DNA of 64,000 nucleotides from NCBI GenBank assembly GCA_032173965.1, contig CM063287.1:6639859-6703858 (forward strand), read 5' to 3'. This stretch comes from Sitta carolinensis. Its lineage: Eukaryota; Chordata; Aves; Passeriformes; Sittidae. The position numbers and the translations under genes were made by a program. Below the pieces are notes generated by a model, which was given only the letters and a program-made list of their open reading frames with translations, was not told the DNA's origin and ran no database searches. Below, piece by piece: positions 34,660 through 46,803 of the stretch; within the stretch, counting starts at the first letter, position 1; every line of letters begins with the position of its first letter.

Positions 34660-34862
34660 TAAGAATGGAAACCTATTCTCTTTCAGCTTGAAGCAGTTCC
34701 CCCTTCTGTCCTAGCACTACATGCTCTTGCAAAAAGTTACTCTCCGTCTCTTTTGTTAGCTCCCTTCAGATACTGGATGGTCATAATAAGGTCACCCCAA
34801 AGCCTTCTCTTGACAAAAAATAACAGATTACTGTTTTCTTCTGCTCTGCACGTCCAACAGGG
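34660..34862 (-). repeat. CR1 LINE 3'-region fragment
   Basis: The + strand carries the reverse complement of the CR1 3' region: CTTCTGTCCTAGCACTACAT, then CTTCAGATACTGGATGGTCA, then AAGCCTTCTCTTGAC. These follow each other at the spacing seen in avian CR1 copies. The sequence is clearly diverged. Confidence 0.75.
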
Positions 34863-34910
34863 TAATTCCCACTGCAGCAAAAGCAGAGTATATGTTCCAT
34901 TCTGAATGGA

Positions 34911-35010
34911 ATCAGAGAATCATTAAGTTTGGAAAAGACCTCCAAGATCGTAGCCTTTAATATTGCTATGCCAATCTCACCACTCTAGGTGGTGCTTAGA
35001 TATTATCATG
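34911..35010 (-). repeat. Second CR1 LINE 3'-end fragment
   Basis: ATCAGAGAATCATTAAGTTT followed by GGAAAAGACCTCCAAGATCG is the reverse complement of a CR1 3' terminus. It lies after the fragment at 34660-34862 in an order that a single copy would not give, so these are two separate insertions. Confidence 0.7.
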
Positions 35011-35238
35011 GGCAGGTTGGAACTTCTTCAGTGAAGTGGAATGCACATTTGAATTACATAACAATGACTTTTTGACATTTTCACAGGGTATCTCCATTCT
35101 TTCCTCAAATAGACAACAAGCCAACAAATTCCAGACAAAAATGCCCACTGTGCAAATCGAACTGAATGGGAGTTTGAAGGCATGGTCGGGTCAGCCCAAG
35201 GGACTTGTGTTGTTCCACAGTAATCCTTGGAACACCTT

Positions 35239-35268
35239 GTGAATTAACCGTGCATTGGGTTAATTCAC
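35239..35268. other. Perfect 11-bp inverted repeat with 8-base spacer
   Basis: GTGAATTAACC at 35239-35249 and GGTTAATTCAC at 35258-35268 are exact reverse complements. The arms contain GTTAAT and TAATT words of homeodomain and HNF1-like sites. It could be a paired protein-binding site or a hairpin. Confidence 0.6.
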
Positions 35269-38200
35269 CAAATAATTTTATAGCAGGGGTCGTGCTATTT
35301 TTCTTTCAGGAATCTGATGCTAACAGAAGCATAGGTGCCAATGTGAGATCTGTGATACTTAGGAGAGGGTTAAATCACATTGGACTGGCTATTTTGCTAA
35401 TATGGCTGCTAATTAAACTCCTAATTTAGCTGATGTAACTGCTTTCAGTTCTTCTGGTAGTGGTCTCTCCACACTCAATACATACCTGTTCTTCAATGTG
35501 TAATGCATTTACCAGTTGTTTTTAAATGATGAAGTAAAACAATTTCAGAATAACTGACTCCATTAGGGATGTGGCCTCTCTTTAAGGCACTTTTTTAAAA
35601 ATTATTTGTAAGTAAGGTGGGCAGGAGTTCAAAAGGTGACTGGAGTCTCAGCTAAACCTTTGAGTAAAAGCTCCAAAATGACAGGAAAAATACTGGATGA
35701 AGTTTCTTTTATTCTTTCTTACTGAAGAGAATATTTTAAAAGAAGGAAAAAAAAAAATGGTCTGTAGTGTTTAAAATTTTTTCTTAATCTTGCCCTCACT
35801 CTTCTGGAGACTTAAAAATTGATCTGAGGCGTAATCCAGACAAACGTGTCAAGAGGATTTGTTCATAAGCATACAGTGTGTTGACATCAGCAAACTCTTA
35901 TTATGGCTGTCATGTTCTCTATCCTGAAGCCTCATTTTAATCTCCTGGCAGAATTCAAGCCCAGTGCTTTCTGTTTTGATTGAATTAATTAGTGGAGTTT
36001 AGATGACTCCCCGATTCTGAAATTGTCAGAATTTTATAGCAGGCTGTTTTTAAAGGGCTATTTTTGCCCTAGTTAATAGCAAATAGGACATCTGACTGCA
36101 TTTCTTTATTGTTTTCATTGAAAATACATGGCCCATTTGGAAGCAGAAAAGATGGTAAATGAGAGCTATATTTATATATTTATTTTGCCTTTAAAGTTAA
36201 TCTCTTGTTACTAGTCTTGAGCCTTTCAGGTTGCCATAGAAACTGCCACAGCCTCCAACTGTGCTTTTCCCAAGATTTAATTGCATTCTGAGTTTCATGC
36301 ACTCTCTATTAACTGCAGCATTGGCAGACATAGGCATGTTGCAGAATTAGTTGAATTAATGGTTCAATATAACGTATGCATTTTTAAATACTATGTTTCT
36401 GTAATCCCTTTTCAAGTTTTTATTCACCAGCTGGTTTAATTCTTCTCTAACATGTAGTGATACCACAGGGATAGATTCTCTCTGCTGCCACTATACCTGA
36501 TGTTTTCAAGTCTTTGATTCCATCAAAGTAGCTTCAAGAGTTATTATTTTAAGGACTTAGGGTTTTTTTCCCCTTGGAGAAGTCAGATTATTCCTGAACT
36601 ACCTTATCACTGCTGAGGTTTTTCTGAGTCTTCTCCTTCACCTCTGAAGGCAGCATTAAAGTGCATATCTGCTGTCTCAGTAGCTCTGGTAAGCTTTTGC
36701 TGACTCAATGCTCTTTTACCACATGATTTTTTCTTGATCTTTGTGGGTCCAAGGCAGGCCTGTTTTTAGGTGGGGAATATAAATTCATTAAAGTAGGAAA
36801 GGAGCATGTCTGTATGCAAGGTTTGATAAGGCTTTTCTGGGAATTATTTATTGTGTCCTTGATGAAATTTCTTATCAGAACTGGACAGATAATGAGTCCC
36901 ATTCAACTAGAAGAACAAAATCTCAGAGATTTGGTTTCCCACTTGGCTCTCAGCACAATGATGCTGTCAGTACAAATACAGAGTTCTTACAGATGCCATT
37001 CTGCTCTCAGTGAGGGTGAACTCACAGAACCAGTGGTTAATATCACCTTGTGCTAATTTGATTTAAGTCCAGAACTTCATAACTAAAAAAGCAATTAATC
37101 TGAAAGAGTGAAAAAAAATTTTCAGGACTTCCCCCCTCCCCATCCCTGCATTCTCTTTGTTTTTTCCCCAGATTCCTTTTTTCATTACCTACTATACACT
37201 TCTTTCTACAGCACAGTGCATATTCTGCCTCAGAACTTAAATCTCTTCCAACCCATCTCAGCTTTCCTTTTTATCTGCTCTGTGAGCTTGCATGTTGAAG
37301 AGAGCTGGGTTTCTCTGCCAGCTCTGCTCAAGTTACATTTCCTCGATTTCCTTATGGAATGCCAACATATATTCTCAAAATCTGTGTGTGCTGGAGAACT
37401 TCCTCAAACATTCTAAACCCACTTACTTTGGGATGGGATAAATTTGGATTTGAATATAAAATAAATATTGTTTGTTGTCTTCTTGTCATTCCTGAGAAGC
37501 CAAAGTGCTGCTATGTCTCCAAGTGGTCTGTCTCCATGAGTTCTTTCCAGGCAGTGACAGCACTTTATTTGCAGAAAACACAGCTTGCCTGTCTCTGCAG
37601 GCATCCAGAACAAAGAGCTTGCCTATCAGCTGGACAGCCCAATGTGTGAGCATTTAGAAGTCTTGACACCAACTACACGAAGCTCCCAACAATACCAAAA
37701 GAGAGAAAAGACTCATAAGAAGTCTGAGATGTGCCAATAGCAGCTTATTTTACTCTATGGTGGAATATATTGTGAAAGCTTTTCACACAAGCCATAATTT
37801 CTTCTGATTTCTGGAGTTTATATTCATTTTAGAATGTCTCCACAGTTGATGCCTAGGCGCTAGGCTTTTCTCTAGGCACATGGCACCTTTGGAGTACAAG
37901 TGGCTGAGTGTTTAGGGCATCCCTGGGGCCACATTGGCTCGTGTAGCTCTGGTTAGGGTTTGCAGCACTTTGTTGCAGAAATCCACTTGTATTTTGCTAC
38001 TTCTGCCTTGCCAAACACTTGTCTTCAGGTACCTGTTGCTCATCCTTCCTTCCCTTCCCCATCCTGTGGGAGAAAACAAACTCACAACTGGCTCTTGTAC
38101 ATTACCCACAGGTGAGCAAAGAGTAGGGATGCTGCTTCCTCACAGCCTTTGTGCTCCTCTTCATCAGATGAGACATGATGCTGCTCTGGGATGCTTGTGT

Positions 38201-41200
38201 TGGAAGCCTGGATGTTTCTGGGAGCAGGGAAGAGAAGCAGTGCAAGCTGCTGGCAGAAGTCAGGGAGATAGATTTGAGCCAGGCTGCTGAGTGGACAGGA
38301 GTAAACCTGGTAACTGACTTGTTACTTTGGGTTCATCGCCTGACCTTATTCCTCAGTGTAAGACAGGGTGGAGTGAAATCTGAGTTTTGACTAAGCAGGG
38401 GCACTCTCAAAGAAGTTTATACATATCTCAGGGAAATATTCCCAATGGAACAAGGAGAAGCACTGGAAAGGGGCTGCACTGGTAGGGACAGGCTTGTTCA
38501 GCAGTTCTCTTGAGTTTGCATCACTTTATTTTTTGTTTTGTCTACTGCATTAAATATTAAATAAATGAAGATTTCCTCTAGCACATACTGAACAAGATGG
38601 GAGGTGACACTGGGTAGAATGTAGGCTCTGTAGGGCTAAACATTTAAAATTCTTGAAATCGAGACCTCCTACTTACTTTCAATGTAGTTTGTGCCTTCAG
38701 GATCGATCCCCAGTGAAAATTCTGGTTTCTATTTAATCCCTGCTCACCTCAGTGGCCACTTAGCAGTAGGCTCCACCTATGAGTTAACTAAATGTGGGTC
38801 ATTTTGTGTGTCCTTGCACGGCATGCAGTGGAAACATGCATGGGCTCTATTAATACCTGTTCTTACATAAACAGAACCAATTTTATTCAGTTCTGCAGCT
38901 AATGAAGCACTGTGGGAACAAGACTGCCAAAAGCTTGGGAATTACTCTACAAGGAAGAATCTCAGTGTTTCTTGGCAAAAGCTGCTTATGCTCAAGGCTT
39001 TCTTGGTAAGAGCCAACAGTAACAAAGCCTTATTCTGATCAGGAGTCTAAATAAACAGAATTTTTCTGTCTTTTTTGTAAGCTCACACAGAGAAATCCCA
39101 AAGTTTATTTCAAAGAAGGCTGAATTTTTATCTAGTTACAGCCAGATGTTCAATTTTGAGGAGGGGTTCTAATAAAAGAAAAGAGGAGTTGGAGTCCCAA
39201 ATGGAGACTTACAGAATATTCTCTTTTCTTTATTTACTTCGAAATACTGACAGGATGGAAATAGTTTGGGTTTTTTTCTCAGTTCTCTGTCTGTTGATTT
39301 CCTTAACATATAAAGACAAAACTGAAAGGCATATGGTGACTTACTTAGCAATAATTGGATTACTAGCATCAGTTACTATCAAAATTTTATTACAAGGGCT
39401 ACAGAGATGGCTCAATTTTTGTAGATGGTCATATATAAAATGCCTTTTTGGTGGGTGATTAGGAGCATTAGCTGGCATTAGATTTACAAAGTTGTAACCT
39501 CTAAATGCCTTTAATTTATTTTTTTTTATATGTATATTGAATTTAAATGTTAAATTCAAATTGTGCCTGGAAAGTCAGTATCTGTAATGCTGTGTCATGC
39601 AGGTGAGCCCACAACCTCACCTCTGTCTGTCTGGTACTTCCCTGGTGCACACAGGTGCAGGAATGTGGGGAACTCTCCTTGCCAGTGGATTCTTAGCTGG
39701 GCTGAACACTGATAGCTCTGTGAAGGTGCTGTCAGCACCAGAGACTCTGCTGGCTAAGCTGGAACCAGCACAAATGCCATTTGATGCCGGTGCTTTGTCT
39801 CATGGGTGCTACTTCAAAGATGTCTTTGGTTTCCAAAGACTGCCTCTGGCTGGATAATTTTTCAGTATAAAGAAACATCATCAGAGATAAGTATAAGGAA
39901 AAGATGGATGATCCTGTTTATTCTTGGGTTATTGCTGTTTGTTTTCTCTGGGCTGGAAGATAGAGTTAAGAGGAACTTCAGAACGAAATCTTGCATACTA
40001 AAAGCTGCTGCAGAGCTGGCAGGAACTGATACAAGAGAGGGCAGGGCTCTGCCTTAAATCCTTCTCCTTTGTGCATTATTCTCCCCCTTCCTTGTCAAAA
40101 TCCTGTCTTCAGCCACCTCTATCTTTTTGTTTTAATAACATGTGGTAATCTCAGACTGATGGGAAAATGTGACCCAGGATATCTGTGTAGCGCAGAGAAA
40201 GCAGGACCCTGCTTCCCTTGGTTTTCCAATTGCCAGATCCCAGTATGTATTTATATCATCAGTGGAAATATTAGTAGGACACCAAGCAATCATTACTGAA
40301 TGCACTGATCTGCACAATTAGTTTTCAAATAAATCAGGATAGCTGCTCAATATTTTGCATTCAGGGCACATGGCAAGAACTGATGTGCAACAAGGCCACT
40401 TGCTGAGACCTGCATACAAAAGCAACAGTAAAGGAGACATCAATCTGCAGAACAAAACTGAAAAATATTTGTATCATATGGTCAGCACCAGTGAGAAAAT
40501 GAGCCATTTATTCCCCAGTCCAAAAGCAAGTTTATGACTCTCTTTATGAACTTGATTTTCTGGATCCAAACATAATAAAATGCAACCCATAATTTGTTAA
40601 CTGCTCACAATTGCACCTGACCACAGGAAAGGTATTTCTGAAGTCTTGCAAGAGCCTGTAAGAATCAGAGAAGGACCAAAAAAGTACAAAGAAAATCACA
40701 ATAATAAAACAATTAAAAGGCAATAACTTTTAAAATAATTGAGGAAGTATTTAAATTAAGAAATAATCTCGATTCCCATTTCCTGGGAATGTGCACTGTG
40801 CAGGGAAATAGAAGGTAATTATTCTAAGAAGACCTGTGGTAAAATCTTTAATTATAATCATTCAGAGAGAAGTTAATTAAAAGCACATCTTTAATGTAGC
40901 AGAATGGTTTTCCCTACATACCACCATTTGGGACTGACTCTCTTCTGCCCTCTCTGTTATTTAACCTAAATAGTTACAAATAGCTGTGAATGCAGTTATA
41001 ATTTTCTCTTATCTGCTGAACAATGGCTTGTGTTCCAGGAGGGGTTGTGTAGAGGGCCATAGCCTTTTTTTTTAAAAGTAAAGGAAATAGGCCCTCTCAG
41101 TCCTTATTGCTGCATGAAGAAGCTACAAGGGTAACTGCAAAATTTGAATGTACAAGTTTCCTGGAAGCTGGCCTTAGCCATGCTCCCTTTTTGCTCCTGT

Positions 41201-41259
41201 TTTGCAGCCCCAGGCGGATCCCAGGTGTGCTGGGCAGGATTGATGTCCCTGTTTGTCAC

Positions 41260-41620
41260 TGTAAGACAACACACGACACAGACTCCTTTTGTGATTTTTT
41301 CTCAAAGGCTGAATGAAGACTAACTTTATTAAAAATGTCTCCCCTTATATACCACTTTCCACAGACCAATGTGATTGGTGAGAGAAAGACAAACCTCTTC
41401 ACCAACATTGGTCAAACCAGAGGGACATCAAGAGTTGCTTCTCCTCCCAGAAGGAATGAGCAACATAGATATTGTTACAAAAGCAGTCATGATGTTTCCC
41501 ATTTTCCCTGGGAAAGGAATTTCAGAAAACCAAAACAGCAGAAATCAGAGCTTTAGAAAACCAGAAACTTCAGGCCTGAAACCAGACTACACCTGTTGGT
41601 GGCCAGTCTGCTGACCCACC
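41260..41620 (-). mobile_element. Probable solo LTR of an endogenous retrovirus (3' end at 41260)
   Basis: On the minus strand there is a TATATAAGGGG box (41341-41351), then AATAAA (41325-41330), then about 65 bases ending in CTTACA at 41260. This is the order of promoter, poly(A) signal and CA terminus in a retroviral LTR. The U3 boundary on the right is not seen clearly and no target-site duplication was identified. No gag, pol or env sequence was noticed nearby. Confidence 0.4.
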
Positions 41621-42067
41621 TGGCTGCCCAAGCTGCTGTCCTGGCACTGCACTCCAGCAGCTACAGCCCACCCCAGCTCCGTGGGGCAGCGTGTTTGGCT
41701 GGGCAATAATGTGAGGAAACAGCAGGTGTGCAGGGAGATAGAAACACAGCCATGCAGATGAAGGCTGGTGATGAAGGTGGGTTTCAAATGCCCAGCAGGT
41801 TAACTCTAATTTTCTCTAAAGGGAACTTTGGTAGCAGTGCCTACCTGCATGGAGAGCAACAGCTCTTTTTGTAATTAATCACAGATTGTGAAGGACAGCA
41901 GAGAGGATTTTCTCCAGGTTTTTTTTTTCTGGAAGTGGTTTAAGAGTTTCTCAAAAGATGGAGAAATTGACAGTCAGTGCAATACCTTCAAAAATCTATG
42001 GGGTAGGAATGTACTCCCAGTTCAGACTCTCTTCTGTATGACATGTCTATGCCCAAATACCTGGCAA

Positions 42068-42160
42068 GTATGTTTTTGTGTTTGGTGGTTTTTTTTTTTT
42101 TTTGTTGTTTTTTTTTGTTTTTTTTTTTGTTTTTTTGTTTTGTTTTGTTTTTTGTTTTTA
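42068..42160. repeat. T-rich low-complexity tract with G interruptions
   Basis: Long T runs are broken by single G or GTTG. This is simple sequence. Confidence 0.9.
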
Positions 42161-44189
42161 AGCAATGAAATTTGTTTCCAAAACATTTCTATATCTCTTT
42201 CCCAAACTAGGCTACACTAAATTATTGCAAATGGGGGTAATGTTTCATTTAGCTACAGGTTTCCCAAATTAGACTTCAGCAAATTAGAATTTAGCAAATT
42301 AGACAAATCAGACCTTCCACTGTTGCACTTGTCCATGTTTCTGGCTCACAAACCCCACACCAGTTGTGAAATGTATCATCTTTTTGCTCCTTGCCCCAAA
42401 AAAGTCAGTGCTAATGAGCACAATAAGACAAATCAGTTCTGAAGCTTCTAGGTGAGACATTAGGAAGAACTTTTGAAAAGAGACTAACTGAAAGAGAACG
42501 GTTAGAACTCCTGCATCTTCAAAATGTTTGTCTGTCCGGCAGGCAGTGTGCCAAAGCAATCATGTGCTCTGAAGCCATGTGTCAGCTGAAATTTGAGGGA
42601 GGTGAAAAGCTGACTTTGAGGTTGGCTCTGACAGTAAGTGAACAGGACAAACACACCCCTGCACAGGTTTTCTTTCCAAGCTTTTGTGCAGTAGACCCTT
42701 GAAAGCTGCCCCTTAGAAGTCTGTGATGAGCTGGAGGTGCCAGGATGATACAATCAAGTGTTTTTTTTTGGGCAAAGCAAGCTCTCTGAAGATGCTTTCT
42801 GAGCACCAGAGTGAAGTGGCATTGCAGGGCTCTGTGTGGCAGGTCTTAATTGGGGCAGGAGGGAGGAACCAGGCCAGAAACCTAACACAACATATCTAAA
42901 CTGAGATTTCAATATGCAGCAAACACAACAAGTAACAAATTGAAAAACTACTATAGACATATTTAATCAGGGTAATTGGAAAGCCTTTTTTAGGAGTTTG
43001 CAGTACCAAGCTCAGTGTAGAGAAATGCTGAGTTCTCAGTTACATCAGTTTCAAGAGCTGATAACACAGTGAATGATTGTCTGGTTTTTATCAGCTCTCT
43101 GAGTGAAATTTTTCAAGTTAAAAGTAGCTGTTTCTGTTAAAAGAATAAACGTTTAAACATATCAGAGATTTACAAACTGTCCACAAAATTAAAAGTAACA
43201 ATATGTCATTACATTTTTGGCACCTGAGGTAACCTCAGACTGTGGGTAATTTCTATTCTGGAAAAGCTGGACTAATATGTTCTGGCCATAGAATGAGAGA
43301 GAAGGCCCAGTCAAAACCTAAAGTTTCTGCCTCTACTAATTTGCAATATTCTGTACTAAAGATCCATTAATAAATGTTGAGATTAAAGACTTAACTAATT
43401 GTCAGTAGGTAATAGTTAATAGCTTCTATTTCAATATATGTTTGTACTAATCTGTTTCTATCATAGGGTTTTTCTTTTGTAAAATCATGTTTTTCAACAT
43501 TAAATATACACCTTAAGGATAAAATCATGAATATGTCTGCTCCAAATCTCCTAGATTCTGTTTAGAATGTGAGGTCTCAACAGCAAATGGCACACTAATT
43601 TTTCATCCTGCTTAAAACAGAGATAAAATATTTCAGTTGAGTAGAAAAAGTATAGGTTAAGTTTGTAAGACAAACCTCACTTTCTTTCGTGCTAAAACAA
43701 TTCAGCTCAAAACTTCTTGCAGGTTCACCAGAAAGATATTTATTACTACTGTAAATTTATTTAGTAACTTCTTGATGTCACATGACCTCAGATTATTAAA
43801 TGACTATCAACATAATAATAGCTTTCAAAGAGCATAATATAGCTAAACATCTGTAGCAGTGTTACTGGGTACTGCAATATAATCTCAATTAAAAAAAGGG
43901 AAATGGAAGTTTTTAGGGATTCTTGTATGCTACATACTCAGAGAAGATGCATTAAAAAAATTAATACGTGTATTGTTGAGCTCTGTTCCTCTTTGGAATG
44001 CAAATTCCAGCTCCCAGTTCTAGAAAGTGCCAAGATAACTGCAGAGTGGCTGAAAAAGAAATGTCAAATATTGACTCATTTCTGTATTTTCTGTACCTGT
44101 GAGAAGCCCGTTGTTTCCTGTCTGTAGTGTGTGATCTCTTGGAAGTTATGTTTTAATAAATTATCACGTGGGTATGCTCACAGAGGTTC

Positions 44190-44256
44190 AATTTGCTATA
44201 AATTATGAGATATTATATTGAGAAATTTGCTATAAATTATGAGATACTATATTCAG
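44190..44256. repeat. Two-copy tandem duplication, 34-bp period
   Basis: AATTTGCTATAAATTATGAG plus its continuation occurs at 44190-44222 and again at 44224-44256, with two mismatches. The following bases are TA-rich, which suggests replication slippage. Confidence 0.85.
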
Positions 44257-46534
44257 TATATATACTATATACTCTTTCTTTGAGACTTGATGTTCTATCT
44301 TCTCTCCCAACAGTGCTTTTATAATTATTTTCTTTTAATAGGAAGCCAGAAAAATATTTGCTATAGCAAAGTTTAGCAGAATGAACTTAAGGTGCTATGT
44401 CCAAAACACCATGGGGAAAATTTCAGGTTATAAGGGTGTGGATTTCTAAAAAGTACTAGCTTATCTTTAAATACTCTTGCCACTGAAGAGGATGATTTTG
44501 GGGTTATAAGCCGGTGTTTTTGTATAAGTAGATTCTGTAAAAAATGCCCTCAATGTGCTGTGCTGATTGAAATTATCTCTTTGCATTGCAGTTTTTCACT
44601 TAGAACAGTACTGTCAAACAAATGGCTTTTCTTCAGCACATTTTACCCTCCATTCAAAGAGCAGTTTGGTTAAATGCAATATTGCAACAGCTTTGTGAAC
44701 CAACCTGCAGTGGATTAACCATTAGTGAAAGAAGTTAAAAAATTTAGAGTCCAAGCCTAACTTTATAATGGAAAAGGAAAAAAAAATTACTGTCTTTATC
44801 AGATACAAAATGTTTATTTTGCAGATGTGTTCTTTTCTGTGGTTCCAGATTCCTTGGCTGCAAGGGATGCATTTTTAAATTTTGAGTGAGTTGTTTATTA
44901 GAGCAATTTCTTACACTAACTGCAAAGATCCCTGGAGAAATCTCAGTTCTTATGTAGAAATCCATGTGAGATTAAAAACCAGTGTTTAGGGTGCAGTGAC
45001 AGAAGCAATGATGCTGTGTGTGCTGTGTGTCCATACCTGTGCCACTTCCACAGAGAATTCATTTTCTTTGTTAGTACTGTAAAGTTCAGGAGGAAAACAC
45101 TTAATGCCTCTTGTCAAAAATGTTCCAGTGAAGGCCATGCAATAATTAAAAGCTCATCTTTCTAGAGGGAATTTGAGCAAAAGTAATGCTGACTCTTTAA
45201 CCTAGGGGATCTGCAGTCACTGCAGGGGAAAGGGGAGGCCTAGGATAAATGTCCAGATGTTTAACAAAATGTTGGAGCAAATCCAGAATAAAATCAGGCA
45301 GCTGGATGGGGTGGGATGAGATGTACTCACTCACTGGAGTTTGCAGGGGAAATTACCAGGTTTATTATTTCAGAATAACTCAAGATAGAAGAGCCCTCAG
45401 GAATTCCTGAGGAGGTCTTTTCCTAGCCCAAGAGTGTCTGCAGTGCTCAGACACTTGTATTGGCTGGTAAATCCAGCACACTGTGATGCTGGAAAGTGAG
45501 AAGTAGTACTTTTGGGCAACAGGATTAAAAAATTGCGATCTCTTATTTATAGTGAAATTGGGTTTTCTGTGGTTGTATTAGGGCAGGAGAGCGAAGAAAA
45601 AAAATGAAGACACTTGGGAATTCCAGGTGGGCATTCTCACATGCCAACCCATTGATCTGAGATCTCTTGAGCTCAGTATCTTCCTTTTCAGCTGTGCATA
45701 ATCAGCGTTAGGCTTGTAAGTGAATGGAAATTCTGTAGTTCAGCACTGTGCATGCAATTCCTCTTGGCAGGCACTAAGTGCTTTGTGTGTGTGTAAGATT
45801 TGGGTCTTGCTTTATTTAACAAGGCAGTTCAGTGCATGTCAGCCTGCTTAGTATACTGAAGCTCTTGGAATTAAGCATGTGTGTTTCTCTTATTTGGGAC
45901 TAAACCAGAAGTTTTGCTTTTCCATGATAATTATTCTAAGGTTATTTGAGACTTCATCAAGGTTACTTGATCACTTTTTGTGCATGACAATTTCCTCCTG
46001 GGCAGTTCTGATTGGATAGGTCTTTCTCACTGCTACGTGATAACCACATGACAGATGTAACTGCAGTAACACTTTTGTGTCTATACTATGACCTGGTGAA
46101 TATTTGGAATTTTATATTTTTTCTAGTAGAGGCAGGAAAAATCATAAGGAACAAAAGGATAAAAAGTGAAAAGGATGTCAAAACTAGAACAGATTTTCCA
46201 GTTTCCATTTTACATGGTAAAATGTCTGTGGTCCAGATAACACAAGATCTGATTCAAGACTCTATTATCTCTAAAATTTAAAATTGCACCACTGAGGCCC
46301 TTCAAAGGGAAAATGTAGCTTAATCTTAAATGACAAAATTTCCAGTTGTTTTGGGGAGAGACTTTTAAAATCCTTCCCATTTATCTACTTCACTCTTTCT
46401 GATAGATGTCTCTTGTGTTGAACTACAAGCTCTTGCTGTTTTATATTTGTACCTTCCATTTGCCATAATATTTACCAATTATAGGGTTGTCACAGCTCTT
46501 TTATTGTGTAAAATTGTGGGTACATTGAACAGAA

Positions 46535-46803
46535 GGGAATTTAATACATGGAATGCCATGACATTTTTGATGACCTCTGACCCTTTGGATGCCTGGGAGG
46601 CACCGCTTGACCTTTTCAGTTTCCTCTGACTACATGGGTGACCTTGGAGCTCTGGATGACCTCTGACCTTTTGGCAACATTTTGAGCCTATTCTGATTTT
46701 TCAGTGACCTTCGATCCTGCAAGACAATTTGTCCTCTTGCAGCGACCTGTGACCCAGGATGACATTAGAACTTTGGGGGTGACCTTTGATTCCTGAATGA
46801 CCT
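46535..46803. repeat. Degenerate minisatellite made of TGACCT-containing units
   Basis: Eight exact TGACCT words occur at 46571, 46608, 46639, 46657, 46664, 46705, 46780 and 46798. Near copies include TGACCC at 46578 and 46751 and CGACCT at 46744. Surrounding words such as GGATGACCTCTGACC recur, so the block is an old tandem array. TGACCT is the reverse complement of the nuclear-receptor half-site AGGTCA. Confidence 0.75.
46657..46669 (-). promoter_or_regulatory. Perfect DR1 nuclear-receptor-type element
   Basis: TGACCT-C-TGACCT is, on the minus strand, AGGTCA-G-AGGTCA: a direct repeat with one spacer. This is the type bound by RXR/PPAR and HNF4 families. A one-mismatch copy is at 46571-46583. 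Function is not shown. Confidence 0.4.

Noticed and set aside
42422..42510. Short CR1-like wording (GTGAGACATTAGGAAGAAC) on the + strand
   Set aside because: It is a single 20-base resemblance without the neighbouring CR1 blocks, too little to annotate.
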